This document shows, in pieces, positions 45,694 to 56,859 of a DNA stretch of 64,000 nucleotides. This DNA is from Hyphomicrobiales bacterium (GTDB taxonomy: Bacteria; Pseudomonadota; Alphaproteobacteria; Rhizobiales; Rhizobiaceae), in assembly GCA_900466575.1 (NCBI GenBank), contig UBMP01000004.1, positions 124,001-188,000 on the forward strand. Direction: 5' to 3'. The notes under the pieces were generated by a model. It worked only from the letters and a program-made list of their open reading frames with translations. It had not been told where the DNA came from and searched no databases. Every line of letters starts with the position of its first letter. The first letter of the stretch is position 1. The position numbers and the translations under genes were made by a program.

Positions 45694-45713
45694 CGGCGCG
45701 CCCGGCCCTTGCG

Positions 45714-45890
45714 TCAAAGCGTGGTGAAAGCGACCGCCAAGCCGGCGACGACGAGCACGCAGAGCATGGCGATCATGACAATTGTCCCGGTCGTCGATGA
45801 GGTGGGCGGGACCATGGACTCCAGGTCCTGATCCAGCTTTGCGTCCTGGGCCATGCGGCGGATTTCCAGATTTTCCTCCTGGCGGTTCAT
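45714..45890 (-). CDS. Small single-helix membrane protein (58 aa)
   Basis: The frame encodes a charged start (MNRQEENLEIRRMAQDAKLD) and one membrane helix near the C-terminus (about residues 36-57). AAGGAGG is five bases before the ATG, a near-perfect ribosome binding site. It is not in a recognised family. It is convergent with the ABC exporter gene and ends 20 bases after its stop. The direction and strong ribosome binding site argue for a real microprotein. Confidence 0.65.
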   Translation of the reverse strand: MNRQEENLEIRRMAQDAKLDQDLESMVPPTSSTTGTIVMIAMLCVLVVAGLAVAFTTL

Positions 45891-46046
45891 GCGAGCCTCC
45901 TTGGTCGAAGTCTGTGATGTGTGGCATCCTGTCGCGAACGACTTAGCCTCACGCTTTCAACGCCTATATTGCCCCACAGGTTCCGAAAGCGGGGCATAGA
46001 GCACCGGCGGACCCCGCTGACGGTTGCCCTTTGGCCCTGTTGGGGC

Positions 46047-46103
46047 TAGAGCAATTCCCAGCCGAAAGTGGGAACCGGTTTCGCGTCCTGGATTGCGGAA
46101 ACG
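46047..46103. repeat. Candidate rhizobial intergenic repeat upstream of psd
   Basis: The segment TAGAGCAATTCCCAGCCGAA, continuing AGTGGGAACCGGTTTCGCGT and CCTGGATTGCGG, resembles a short dispersed element common in rhizobial intergenic DNA (AGAGCAATTCCAGGAAAAGTG...CCGGAATTGCG). GCAATTCC and GGATTGC are near-complementary ends and can fold. No second copy was found inside this window, so the identification rests on recall. Confidence 0.45.
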
Positions 46104-46142
46104 CTTGTCACTCTCGCGACAAAGAGACAGAGGTTGAGACCC

Positions 46143-46841
46143 ATGGATTTGTTCGAAACGATCCGCAGAACGATCGTCCCGGTGCACAAGGAAGGCTATC
46201 CCTTCGTCATCGCCTTCTTCGTGGCCTCGCTGATCCTCGGCTGGATCTGGCAGCCGCTGTTCTGGGTCGGCCTCGTACTGACGCTCTGGTGCGCCTATTT
46301 CTTCCGCGATCCGGAGCGTGTCACGCCGCAGGATGAGGATCTGGTCATCTCGCCGGCCGATGGCCGCGTCTCCTCCATTGGCATGTATTCTCCGCCGGCG
46401 GAACTCGGCCTCGGTACCGAGCCGCGCCTGCGCATCACCGTCTTCATGAATGTCTTCAACTGCCATGTGAACCGCGCCCCGATGCGCGGACGCATCCGCG
46501 AAGTCGTTTATCGCGAGGGTCAGTTCCTCAATGCCGAACTCGACAAGGCCAGCGAAGACAACGAGCGCAACAGCCTGATCATCGACACGAAGCATGGCGA
46601 TCTCGGCGTCGTGCAGATCGCCGGCCTCGTTGCCCGCCGCATTCTCTGCTGGTCGAAGCCGAGCGAGAGCCTGGAAGCCGGCGAGCGCTTCGGCCTCATC
46701 CGCTTCGGCTCCCGTCTTGATGTCTTCCTGCCGGAAGGTGCGGTCGCCCGCGTCTCGCTCGGCCAGACGGCGATTGCCGGTGAAACGGTCCTGGCCGAAT
46801 TCGGCTCGGATCGGGGCCCCGTTGTCAGCCGCCGGACTTAA
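46143..46841 (+). CDS. psd: Phosphatidylserine decarboxylase proenzyme
   Basis: The enzyme makes phosphatidylethanolamine from phosphatidylserine at the inner membrane. The 232-residue protein is the short bacterial Psd type. A membrane segment covers residues 21-47, and the self-cleavage site is RFGS at residues 187-190, where Ser190 becomes the pyruvoyl group after cleavage at Gly-Ser. The ATG at 46143 excludes the upstream extension. pssA follows after 10 bases, giving the two-step pathway in one operon. Confidence 0.95.
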   Translation: MDLFETIRRTIVPVHKEGYPFVIAFFVASLILGWIWQPLFWVGLVLTLWCAYFFRDPERVTPQDEDLVISPADGRVSSIGMYSPPAELGLGTEPRLRITVFMNVFNCHVNRAPMRGRIREVVYREGQFLNAELDKASEDNERNSLIIDTKHGDLGVVQIAGLVARRILCWSKPSESLEAGERFGLIRFGSRLDVFLPEGAVARVSLGQTAIAGETVLAEFGSDRGPVVSRRT

Positions 46842-46851
46842 GGACGAAGCG

Positions 46852-47705
46852 ATGGCGGACCATGCGCCGGACGTGAACACACCCAAGAAGTCGGATGCGG
46901 CCCGCGGGCCGCGGCTGAAGGAAATACCGCTGCGCCTGATGGTGCCGAACCTGATCACGGTTCTCGCCATCTGCGCCGGCCTGACCGGCATCCGCTATGC
47001 CATTGAATTCCGCTATGAACTGGCGGTTCAGATGGTGCTGATCGCCGCCTTCCTCGACGGGATCGACGGTCGTATCGCCCGCATGATGAAGGCAACGTCG
47101 AAATTCGGCGCACAGATGGATTCGCTCGCCGATATCATCAATTTCGGCGTCGCACCGGCCATGGTGCTCTATATCTTCGTGCTCGATCAGGCGCGCTCCA
47201 TCGGCTGGGTAGCGGCGCTGATCTACACGATTGCCGCCGGCTTGCGACTTGCGCGCTTCAACGTCATGTCGGACAATGACATCAAGGCGCCGTGGCAGTC
47301 GTCCTATTTCGTCGGCGTGCCGGCTCCGGCGGGAGCCTTCCTGGTCCTTCTGCCGGTCTATCTGAGCTTCCTCGGGGTCGCGCCGAACAACACCATGGCG
47401 CTGTTTTCTGCCGTCTATACGCTGCTGATCGCGGCGCTGCTGATCAGCCGCGTCCCGGTCTGGTCGGGCAAGTCCGGCAGCCGCGTGCCGCGCAACTACA
47501 TGATGCCGATCATCCTCGGCGTCGTACTGCTGGTGGCAACCCTCAGCGTCTACCCCTGGCAGACCCTTTCCGCCGCGGTTTTCGCCTATCTGCTGAGCTT
47601 GCCCTTCGGCGCCCGCAAATGGCAACGCAAGTATGGCGACGGCGCTTTTTCGGCGCCGGAAGAGGGGGACATACAGCCCTATTACGCGCAGGACGATCAC
47701 AAGGA

Positions 47706-47709
<4 letters not shown>
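46852..47709 (+). CDS. pssA: CDP-diacylglycerol-serine O-phosphatidyltransferase
   Basis: The enzyme joins serine to CDP-diacylglycerol to form phosphatidylserine, the substrate of Psd. The 285-residue protein has several membrane helices and the CDP-alcohol phosphotransferase motif D-G-x2-A-R-x8-G-x3-D-x3-D (in GIDGRIARMMKATSKFG, then QMDSLAD, residues about 70-94). AAGGA is seven bases before the ATG at 46852; a much longer upstream frame overlaps psd and is rejected. Its stop is inside a hairpin shared with the convergent gene. Confidence 0.95.
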
Positions 47710-49467
<1,758 letters not shown>

Positions 49468-49470
49468 TCA

Positions 49471-50214
49471 TTAGTCCGGCATATGGTAGGTCAGGAACCG
49501 CTTTTCGCGTACGGAATAAAGCCGGCCCGTCTCATTCATGTCGGGGTAAGTCAGCGGCAGGATGGCCTTGGCGACATCGGACGGATGCGGCAGTGTATCC
49601 GGGTCCTCGCCGGGGACGGCCTGTGCACGCATGGCAGTCCGCGTCGCGCCCGGATCGACGGCGTTGACGCGCAGCGTGAAGTTCTGCTGCTCGCCGGCCC
49701 ATGTGCGCGCCAGCGCTTCCACTGCCGCCTTGGAGGCGGAGTAGGGACCCCAGAACGGGCGGCAGCGATGCGCAGCACCGGAAGACAGGATGACGGCGCG
49801 CCCGGCATCCGACTTCGTCATGAGCGGCTCGACCGACCGCATCAGACGCCACGTCGCCGTCACGTTCAGCAGCATGACCTTCTCGAACACCTTCGCCTCG
49901 ACATGGCCGATCGGAGAGATGACTCCGAGAATACCAGCATTGGCGACCAGCACGTCGAGCTTGCCCCAGCGGTCATGGATGGCCTGTCCCAGCGCGTCGA
50001 TGGCGTTCATGTCGGCGAGATCGAAGGGCACGAGTGTCGCGCCTTCCCCCGTCTCCTTCTTGATCGCATCGTCCAGCTCTTCAAGCCCGCCGGTGGTGCG
50101 TGCGCAGGCGATCACATGCGCGCCCGCCTTGGCAAGCTCGATAGCCGTGAAATAGCCGATCCCGCGCGACGCGCCCGTGACGAGGGCCACACGACCGTTC
50201 AGAATTCCCCCCAT
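49471..50214 (-). CDS. SDR-family NAD(P)-dependent oxidoreductase
   Basis: The 247-residue short-chain dehydrogenase has the cofactor motif TGASRGIG (about residues 13-20), NAG at the fourth strand (VLVANAGILG) and the catalytic Ser-Tyr-Lys set in VILSSGAAH and YSASK. Substrate unknown. It follows purF in the usual rhizobial order with 12 bases between, so it is probably co-transcribed. Confidence 0.9.
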   Translation of the reverse strand: MGGILNGRVALVTGASRGIGYFTAIELAKAGAHVIACARTTGGLEELDDAIKKETGEGATLVPFDLADMNAIDALGQAIHDRWGKLDVLVANAGILGVISPIGHVEAKVFEKVMLLNVTATWRLMRSVEPLMTKSDAGRAVILSSGAAHRCRPFWGPYSASKAAVEALARTWAGEQQNFTLRVNAVDPGATRTAMRAQAVPGEDPDTLPHPSDVAKAILPLTYPDMNETGRLYSVREKRFLTYHMPD

Positions 50215-50226
50215 GGTCGTCCGTCC

Positions 50227-51705
50227 TTACCCGTTGCTGGCCAGCAGCGACAGGCTGCGGATGTTGGAAACGCCTTCCTGGTCCATCAGGCGCGTCGGAT
50301 ATTCGCCGGTGAAGCATGCATCGCAGAACTGCGGACATTCGCCGTTGCGCTGCGGCTCGCGCACTGCGCGGTAGAGCCCGTCGATGGTGAGGAAGCCGAG
50401 CGAGTCGACCTTGATGAAATCGGCCATGTCCTCGATCGACATGCGGGACGCGAGCAGCTTTGCCTTTTCCGGCGTGTCGACCCCGTAGAAGCAGGGCGAC
50501 ATGGTCGGCGGCGAGGCAATGCGCATATGCACTTCCTTGGCGCCGGCATCACGTACCAGCTGCACGATCTTCTGCGAGGTCGTGCCGCGTACGATCGAAT
50601 CGTCGACGAGAACGACGCGCTTGCCCTCGATCATCTTGCGGTTCGGATTGTGCTTCAGCTTCACGCCCATGTGGCGGATCGACTGCGACGGCTGGATGAA
50701 GGTCCGGCCGACATAGTGGTTGCGGATGATGCCGAGCTCGAAGGGGATGCCAGAAGCCTGGGCAAAGCCGATGGCGGCCGGCACGCCGGAATCCGGCACC
50801 GGCACGACGATATCGGCCTCGCAGGGGCTTTCCAGCGCCAGCTCTTCACCGATCTTCTTGCGCACGTCATAGACGTTGCGACCCTCGAGATTGGAATCCG
50901 GACGGGCGAAATAGACATATTCGAAAATGCAGAAGCGCGTCGGCGTCGGCGCGAACGGGAAGTGGCTTTCCACGCCCTTCTCGGTGACAACAACGACTTC
51001 GCCGGCCTTGATGTCGCGGACATAGCGTGCGCCGATGATGTCGAGCGCACAGGTCTCGGAGGCGAGGATGTAGGAGCCGTCGAGATCGCCGAGCACCAGC
51101 GGACGAATGCCGAGCGGATCACGCGCGCCAATGAGCTTCTTCTCTGACAGGCCGACCAGCGAATAAGCACCCTCCACCTGCTTCAGCGCATCGATGAAGC
51201 GGTCGAGGAAGTCCTTGCCCTCGCTCATGGCGATGAGATGCAGGAATGTCTCGGTGTCCGAGGTCGAGGAGAAGATCGCGCCGCGCTTCTGCAGCGACTT
51301 CTGCACAGTCAATGCATTCGTCAGGTTGCCGTTATGGGCAATCGCAAAGCCGCCGCCGTCATATTCGGCATAGAACGGCTGGACGTTGCGCATGCCGCCG
51401 CCGCCCGTCGTGGCGTAGCGGGTATGGCCGATGGCGCGGGAGCCGGGGAGGCGTTCCAGCACGGAAGTCTTGGTGAACGTGTCGCCGATCAGGCCGGCAT
51501 GGCGCTCCACATAGAACTGCTTGCCGTCATAGGAGACGATACCTGCCGCTTCCTGGCCGCGATGCTGAAGCGCATGCAGACCGAGCGTGCAGAGGGAGGC
51601 CGCTTCCGACTTGCCGAAAATGCCGAACACGCCGCATTCGTCGCGGAATGCATCCGCTTCCGGGCTGTCGTCGTCTGCCATGGCCTCAGGTTCAAGATGG
51701 TTCAT
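50227..51705 (-). CDS. purF: Amidophosphoribosyltransferase
   Basis: This is the first committed enzyme of purine synthesis, transferring an amino group from glutamine to PRPP. The 492-residue precursor has a 23-residue propeptide before Cys24 (DECGVFGIF), the nucleophile of the glutaminase domain, and the PRPP motif VVLVDDSIVRGTT in the phosphoribosyltransferase domain. GAGGAG is eight bases before the ATG at 51705. It is downstream of cvpA, as in many proteobacteria, with a hairpin in the intergenic space. Confidence 0.97.
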   Translation of the reverse strand: MNHLEPEAMADDDSPEADAFRDECGVFGIFGKSEAASLCTLGLHALQHRGQEAAGIVSYDGKQFYVERHAGLIGDTFTKTSVLERLPGSRAIGHTRYATTGGGGMRNVQPFYAEYDGGGFAIAHNGNLTNALTVQKSLQKRGAIFSSTSDTETFLHLIAMSEGKDFLDRFIDALKQVEGAYSLVGLSEKKLIGARDPLGIRPLVLGDLDGSYILASETCALDIIGARYVRDIKAGEVVVVTEKGVESHFPFAPTPTRFCIFEYVYFARPDSNLEGRNVYDVRKKIGEELALESPCEADIVVPVPDSGVPAAIGFAQASGIPFELGIIRNHYVGRTFIQPSQSIRHMGVKLKHNPNRKMIEGKRVVLVDDSIVRGTTSQKIVQLVRDAGAKEVHMRIASPPTMSPCFYGVDTPEKAKLLASRMSIEDMADFIKVDSLGFLTIDGLYRAVREPQRNGECPQFCDACFTGEYPTRLMDQEGVSNIRSLSLLASNG

Positions 51706-51731
51706 TGCGTTTGCTCCTCGGCAAAATCATT

Positions 51732-51754
51732 TGCGGCCCCGTTCGGGGGCCGCA
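51732..51754 (-). terminator. Hairpin between cvpA and purF (possible attenuator)
   Basis: TGCGGCCCC (51732-51740) and GGGGCCGCA (51746-51754) form a perfect 9-bp stem. On the minus strand it is followed by AATGATTTTG, an imperfect T-rich tail, before the purF ribosome binding site. It could reduce read-through from cvpA into purF. Confidence 0.5.
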
Positions 51755-51761
51755 GGTCGAT

Positions 51762-52436
51762 TTATCCGTTTGTGCCGTTTTTCCGCGGCGCCTTGGTTGT
51801 GTCAGGCGCCTTTGTTGCATCGGGCGCCTTCGCATCGGCCGGCGGCGCTGCATTGTCGGGTGCGGTGCCGTCGTCATTGGCAGCACCATCATCCGGTGCT
51901 TCCTCATTCGTCTTCTGCGGCATGACGCCCTTCAGGCGCTCCAGCAGCGTTGCGTCTATATTGTCAGGCAGCATAGCGATCAGCTTGTTGCCCAGATTGT
52001 CGATCAGCGGCTTCGACTTGGCATTATTGATCCAGTCCGGACGCTTGGTCGGCTCGACCAGCCAGTTGAAGAACATCATTGCGACAACAACGATCAACAC
52101 CCCGCGCGCGGCCCCGAAGAGGAAGCCAAGCGTACGGTCGAGTGCGCCGATGCGGCTGTCGATGATGAAATCGGCAATCTTCATCGTGATATAGGAAAGC
52201 AGGATGAGCGCGACAAGGAAGACGACACCAGCAGAACCCGCGAGGGCCACGGTCTTGGAACTCGTATATTGTTGCGCATAGGGCAGCACGAACGGATAGA
52301 GCTTGTAAGCGGCGTAAGCCGAACCCGCCCAGCTGGCGACCGAAAGCACCTCGCGCGAGAACCCACGCACCATGGCAAGGACGGCTGAAAACAGCGCCAC
52401 GCCAAGCACGATGCCGTCGAGAAGCGTAATGGGCAT
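51762..52436 (-). CDS. cvpA: CvpA-family membrane protein
   Basis: The 224-residue protein has four membrane helices in the first 130 residues (about 5-24, 28-50, 64-85 and 103-124) and a soluble, Ala/Pro/Asp-rich C-terminal tail. CvpA was linked to colicin V production and is often next to purF; its molecular role is not settled. GGAG is nine bases before the ATG. It is in the minus-strand run radA-cvpA-purF. Confidence 0.92.
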   Translation of the reverse strand: MPITLLDGIVLGVALFSAVLAMVRGFSREVLSVASWAGSAYAAYKLYPFVLPYAQQYTSSKTVALAGSAGVVFLVALILLSYITMKIADFIIDSRIGALDRTLGFLFGAARGVLIVVVAMMFFNWLVEPTKRPDWINNAKSKPLIDNLGNKLIAMLPDNIDATLLERLKGVMPQKTNEEAPDDGAANDDGTAPDNAAPPADAKAPDATKAPDTTKAPRKNGTNG

Positions 52437-52518
52437 TGAGTGTCACTCCACCTTTTAAGAATCACGGACCCATGCATAGCGCTGGACCCGTTTCCCCATG
52501 AGACCGCTTCCCGCGGCC

Positions 52519-53922
52519 TTATTCTTCGTCCTGGTTCTGCCTTGCCTTGAGCTTCGAGCCCGCAATGCGCGCCACGAGATCCGGCAGGCTTTCGATTTCC
52601 GTCCACTGGCCGCCCGCACCCTTGAGTGCGTCGCCCGAGACCGGCAGGACGGCCTTCGTAAATCCCAACTTCTCGGCTTCTTTGAGGCGCTGCGCGGCCT
52701 GCGCAACGGGTCTCACAGCGCCGGAGAGGCTGACTTCGCCGAAATAGACGCAATCGGCGGGAAGGGCAATACCGGCAAGCGATGAAACCAGTGCGGAAGC
52801 CACAGCTAGATCGGCTGCGGGCTCCGAAATGCGATATCCGCCGGCGACATTCAGGTAGACATCGTGTTGCCCGAGCCTGACGCCGCAATGCGCCTCCAGC
52901 ACGGCGAGAATCATCGACAGCCGCGCCGAATCCCAGCCGACGACTGCGCGTCGCGCCGTCCCCAGCGACGTCGGCGCGACAAGCGCCTGAATTTCTACGA
53001 GAACAGGGCGCGTCCCCTCCATCCCGGCAAAGACGGCAGCGCCCGGCGATTTTGCGTTGCGTTCGCTTAAGAAAAGCGCGGAAGGATTGGAAACCTCGCG
53101 CAAGCCCTTGTCCGACATCTCGAAGACGCCGATCTCGTCGGTCGGGCCGAAGCGGTTCTTGACGGTGCGCAGGATGCGATAGTCATGGCCGCGATCGCCT
53201 TCGAAATACAGAACCGCGTCCACCATATGCTCGACCACGCGGGGACCTGCGATCTGGCCCTCTTTCGTCACATGGCCGACGAGAACGACCGCCGCGCCGG
53301 TCTGCTTGGCAAAGCGGATCATTGCCTGCGCGCCAACGCGCACCTGCGTCACCGTGCCCGGTGCCGAATCGGCGGTGTCGGACCAGAGCGTCTGGATCGA
53401 ATCGATAATGGTGAGGTCTGGACGCTTGCCGCTGTCGGCGAGCGTGGCGAGGATATCCTCGACATTGGTTTCGGCTGCGAGCAGCACGTCTGTCTTGTCC
53501 GCCCCCAGGCGCTGGGCACGTAGCCTGATCTGTGCCACCGCCTCTTCGCCTGAGACGTAGATGACCTTCTGCCCGCGCCGCGACAGCGCCGCCGCCGCCT
53601 GCATGAGCACCGTCGACTTGCCGATCCCCGGGTCGCCGCCGACAAGCACGGCGGAGCCGCGCACGAAGCCACCGCCGGTCACGCGGTCCAGCTCCGAAAT
53701 CCCGGTCTGGATGCGCGGCGCTTCCTCGATCTCACCGGACAGAGAGGTCAGCGCCACGGCGCGGCCCTTTTTCGGCACCTTGCCAGGCCCGCCGCCGATC
53801 CCGCCGGTCTGATCTTCCTCGACGATCGTGTTCCACTCGCCGCAGCCGTCACATTTGCCGGCCCAGCGCGAGTGGACCGTACCGCAATTCTGGCAGACAA
53901 ATTGTGCGCGTGCTTTGGCCAT
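52519..53922 (-). CDS. radA: DNA repair protein RadA
   Basis: RadA is a RecA-like ATPase that helps branch migration and recombination. The 467-residue protein has an N-terminal C4 zinc finger (Cys10, Cys13, Cys24, Cys27), Walker A GGDPGIGKST (residues 95-104), the RadA-specific KNRFG motif (about 255-259) and the C-terminal Lon-protease-like domain. The gene lies 82 bases upstream of cvpA. Confidence 0.97.
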   Translation of the reverse strand: MAKARAQFVCQNCGTVHSRWAGKCDGCGEWNTIVEEDQTGGIGGGPGKVPKKGRAVALTSLSGEIEEAPRIQTGISELDRVTGGGFVRGSAVLVGGDPGIGKSTVLMQAAAALSRRGQKVIYVSGEEAVAQIRLRAQRLGADKTDVLLAAETNVEDILATLADSGKRPDLTIIDSIQTLWSDTADSAPGTVTQVRVGAQAMIRFAKQTGAAVVLVGHVTKEGQIAGPRVVEHMVDAVLYFEGDRGHDYRILRTVKNRFGPTDEIGVFEMSDKGLREVSNPSALFLSERNAKSPGAAVFAGMEGTRPVLVEIQALVAPTSLGTARRAVVGWDSARLSMILAVLEAHCGVRLGQHDVYLNVAGGYRISEPAADLAVASALVSSLAGIALPADCVYFGEVSLSGAVRPVAQAAQRLKEAEKLGFTKAVLPVSGDALKGAGGQWTEIESLPDLVARIAGSKLKARQNQDEE

Positions 53923-54098
53923 TCTCGCCCCGGAACAAAAAGAGAATCAAGCTCTCTATCTAGCGATCCCGAGCCGCTGCCGCAATCGTCGCGCGCCTTT
54001 TCCACCACGATCGATCGTGATGCGATCAGACCTGACGCGATTTCGCTGAAACGGCAGCTTACCGATTATGGAGGCGACTGAATAAGCGGCGCCAGTGT

Positions 54099-54527
54099 TT
54101 ACTTGAACTTGCCGAAGGCAGGCTTCTTGGGCTGGCGGTTGAATGTCAGAGCGGGCGCCGGTGCTTTTGCAACTTCATCGGGCAGGTCGCGCGCCTCGTA
54201 AAGATCGACCCGCTGTTTGCGCACGACGTCTGTCGGAACTCTCGGTCCGGTAAAGCGGACGCCATAAAGATCGCCGTGGTGCCAGACCTTTTCACACTCG
54301 ACCTTGAAGCCGTCGAGTTCGACGAAAAGCGTGAAATGCTTGGGCACGATCCAGCCGAGACTGAACTCGATCTTGGCGCCTGTTTCGCTCAGGTCGCGAA
54401 CCACGCAGGGTACGGCGCTGTGTTCCTGATTGAATGCCGCGTGCGCGCCCTTGAACACACGCGTCCGCCGCGGCCGCTCAATGGCGTCCTCTGACTGCGG
54501 GCTCGGCATGGTTTCGTCAGGTGTCAT
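54099..54527 (-). CDS. PilZ-domain protein
   Basis: The 142-residue protein has the PilZ c-di-GMP motif RRTRVFKG (RxxxR, about residues 18-25) and VRDLSETGAKIEF (DxSxxG, about 42-54). It probably senses cyclic di-GMP. The C-terminal tail is Lys/Pro-rich. A weak ribosome binding site precedes the ATG at 54527, and the upstream extension to 54587 lacks support. It lies between radA and alr, which are usually adjacent. The GGDEF cyclase gene is only 5.5 kb away. Confidence 0.82.
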   Translation of the reverse strand: MTPDETMPSPQSEDAIERPRRTRVFKGAHAAFNQEHSAVPCVVRDLSETGAKIEFSLGWIVPKHFTLFVELDGFKVECEKVWHHGDLYGVRFTGPRVPTDVVRKQRVDLYEARDLPDEVAKAPAPALTFNRQPKKPAFGKFK

Positions 54528-54698
54528 TTTCAATCCATTTCGTCCGGCGACAGGCAGTCGAAATTGAATGAATATCAGATGCCACAAACATATTGAGAAA
54601 CGGTTTAAAACCCGCCATTGGCGGAAATATCTTCAATAATAATCGTGACTTGCCTGATTATGAAACGCCTGCGCCGTGTCGTGGGACAGGCGAGCCGC

Positions 54699-55859
54699 CT
54701 AGCTTCCGATGTAGGCGCGCTGATAGCGGTTGCCGAGGCTGGTCAGCAACTCGTAGCCTATCGTGCCCGCAGCCCGTGCCGCGTCGTCGAGCGCGATATT
54801 GGCGCCGAACAGTTCGATATAGTCACCCGCACGGATTTCAGCTTCCGGCACATCGGTGACGTCGAAGATTGTCAGGTCCATGGTGATGCGTCCGGCAACA
54901 GGCACACGATGGCCAGCCACGAAGCCATATCCACCCGGCTGGCCCGTACCCCGCAGGGGGACGCCGGAGCCGGAGAGCGCGCGGTGGTAACCGTCGGCAT
55001 AGCCGGTCGAAACGATGGCAAGCCGGCTCTCGCGCGTCAGAACATGTGTGCCGCCATAGGAGACCGGTTCGCCCGCCTTGGCCGCGTGGATCTGCAGGAT
55101 ACGCGATTCCGCCGTCACCACAGGCTGAGCCGGGTTCCTGACGCCGTCCACCGCTTCGCCGCCATAGATCGCAATGCCGGGGCGCGTCACATCGAAATGA
55201 TATTCCGGTCCGAGATAGATGCCGGGAGAATTTGCGAGGCTTGATTCAACGCCTTCATAAGCAGTCGCAAGCGTCTGAAAGGTTTCGAGCTGTTTGCGGT
55301 TGAGGGGGTGCGACGGGTCGCTCGCGCAGGCCAGGTGGCTGAGCAGAAGGACGGGCGCAAAGCTGGCCGGCCGCGTCGGATCGTCCGCCAGCGCCAGCGC
55401 TTCTTCAACCGAAAGGCCCAATCGGTTCATGCCGGTATCGACCATCAGCGCACAGGGACGCTCGTCGCCAAAGGCAACCGCGTTTGTCCAGCAGGCGATC
55501 TGCTCCTCGGATACGAGGACCGGCACCAGATCGTGGCTGAAGAATTGGTTTTCGACGCCCGGCCAGACGCCGGCCAGCACGAAGATGCGGGCCTCGGGCG
55601 CAAATTGCCGTGCCAGCATACCCTCGTCCGGTGTGGCGACAAACATGTCGCGGCAGCCGGCATCGTAAAGGGCGGGAACGACCGCTTCGATACCAAGGCC
55701 ATAGCCGTCGCCCTTCACTGCCGCGCCCGCGCGGGCCTTGCCGGAGGCTTTTTTCAGCATGCGCCAGTTATCCGCCAGCGCGCCCAGATCGATTGTCAGG
55801 CGCGAGGGAGCCACTTCGAAAGGCGTGAAGGTCAGGTCGTCATCGAAATCGTCAGTCAT
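54699..55859 (-). CDS. alr: Alanine racemase
   Basis: The enzyme makes D-alanine for peptidoglycan. The 386-residue protein has the PLP lysine Lys49 in AAVKGDGYGLG (the usual motif reads VKADAYGLG; the Gly variant is known in rhizobia), a Tyr in VSYGGTHVL near the second base, and GYADGYHR. The ATG at 55859 is taken in place of the extension to 55895. It follows dnaB in standard order, except that two plus-strand genes lie between. Confidence 0.95.
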   Translation of the reverse strand: MTDDFDDDLTFTPFEVAPSRLTIDLGALADNWRMLKKASGKARAGAAVKGDGYGLGIEAVVPALYDAGCRDMFVATPDEGMLARQFAPEARIFVLAGVWPGVENQFFSHDLVPVLVSEEQIACWTNAVAFGDERPCALMVDTGMNRLGLSVEEALALADDPTRPASFAPVLLLSHLACASDPSHPLNRKQLETFQTLATAYEGVESSLANSPGIYLGPEYHFDVTRPGIAIYGGEAVDGVRNPAQPVVTAESRILQIHAAKAGEPVSYGGTHVLTRESRLAIVSTGYADGYHRALSGSGVPLRGTGQPGGYGFVAGHRVPVAGRITMDLTIFDVTDVPEAEIRAGDYIELFGANIALDDAARAAGTIGYELLTSLGNRYQRAYIGS

Positions 55860-56082
55860 GGCGCAAGGCTTACCGCTTCGCACTTGCGAAGGCAATCGGA
55901 CTCACCATCGCAACATGCGAACTGTTTCAGTTCCGCCCCTGTGGATGGGAGAGGGCCTCTTGCGCGGATGGAATTCCACTCGAGAGGAGCGATGGGTTGG
56001 GCCACCTCTGCAGGAATCGGGTTGCAGCCGTGTCCACACGGACACAAGGTGGAGGTCAGGAGAAAGAAACGAGAAAATCGCC

Positions 56083-56730
56083 ATGTCGCCCCATCCCAGA
56101 CGAAATCGTGTCACGCCCTTTGGCCAACTGGAGGCGGTTGCCGCGCACGGGCAATTGATGGGCAATCGGGGCGATCTCCATGATCGCCATGGCGCGATCG
56201 CACGTGACTGGAAGGTGAAGCGCTGGATCGCCTGCCGGCTCACCCATCCGCGCGGGCTGCGCGCCATCTTTGACACGCCGGGTCGCTACACGCCGCTCTT
56301 TTTCGTCGACGAGCCGACCGCGCTGGCGGCCGGTCATCGCCCCTGCGCCGAGTGCCGGAGAGCCGATTACGAGGCCTATCGCGAAGGCTGGCGGCGTGCA
56401 TTCGGCATGAGCCCCTCGGCCAACGAGATGGATATGGCCCTGCATGCGGCCCGGATCTCGCCCGAGGGCCGCAAGATCATCACCGAGGCTAGGCTCGGTG
56501 ATTTGCCGGATGGTGTCATGGTGACGGTGGCGCAATATCCGCAAACACCGCATCTCGTCTGGAACGGCAGCCTTCATCCCTGGGCGCATGATAGCTACGG
56601 CGCGCCTGCAAAGCTCGCCGCCGCGACCGTCTGTGAGGTGCTGACGCCATTGCCATCCGTCGCCGTACTGTCCGCGCTGTCCTCCTCCGAAGCGCCTCCA
56701 TGGCCTGGCTTCGCCTTGCCTCGCCTTTGA
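56083..56730 (+). CDS. Hypothetical protein with Ada-like Cys motif
   Basis: The 215-residue protein begins MSPHPRRNRVTPFG and carries FFVDEPTALAAGHRPCAECRR (about residues 75-95), which resembles the zinc-binding module of Ada N-terminal domains where a residue pattern such as AxAAGYRPCxxC occurs. Two Cys residues fit, but the full set of ligands is not clear. It lies 130 bases upstream of the PhnM-like gene on the same strand. The long frame start at 55738 is rejected because it overlaps alr. Confidence 0.6.
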   Translation: MSPHPRRNRVTPFGQLEAVAAHGQLMGNRGDLHDRHGAIARDWKVKRWIACRLTHPRGLRAIFDTPGRYTPLFFVDEPTALAAGHRPCAECRRADYEAYREGWRRAFGMSPSANEMDMALHAARISPEGRKIITEARLGDLPDGVMVTVAQYPQTPHLVWNGSLHPWAHDSYGAPAKLAAATVCEVLTPLPSVAVLSALSSSEAPPWPGFALPRL

Positions 56731-56859
56731 ATGTCCTGCAATCGGCGGAGCCTTCGTCAAACGGTCACATGATCGGCCTAGGACCAGCGCCGGACGAAAG
56801 CGGCGGAATCGCTCTATCTCACGCTTCGCCCAGATTGATGCGGCTGAAAGGGACTGTTA

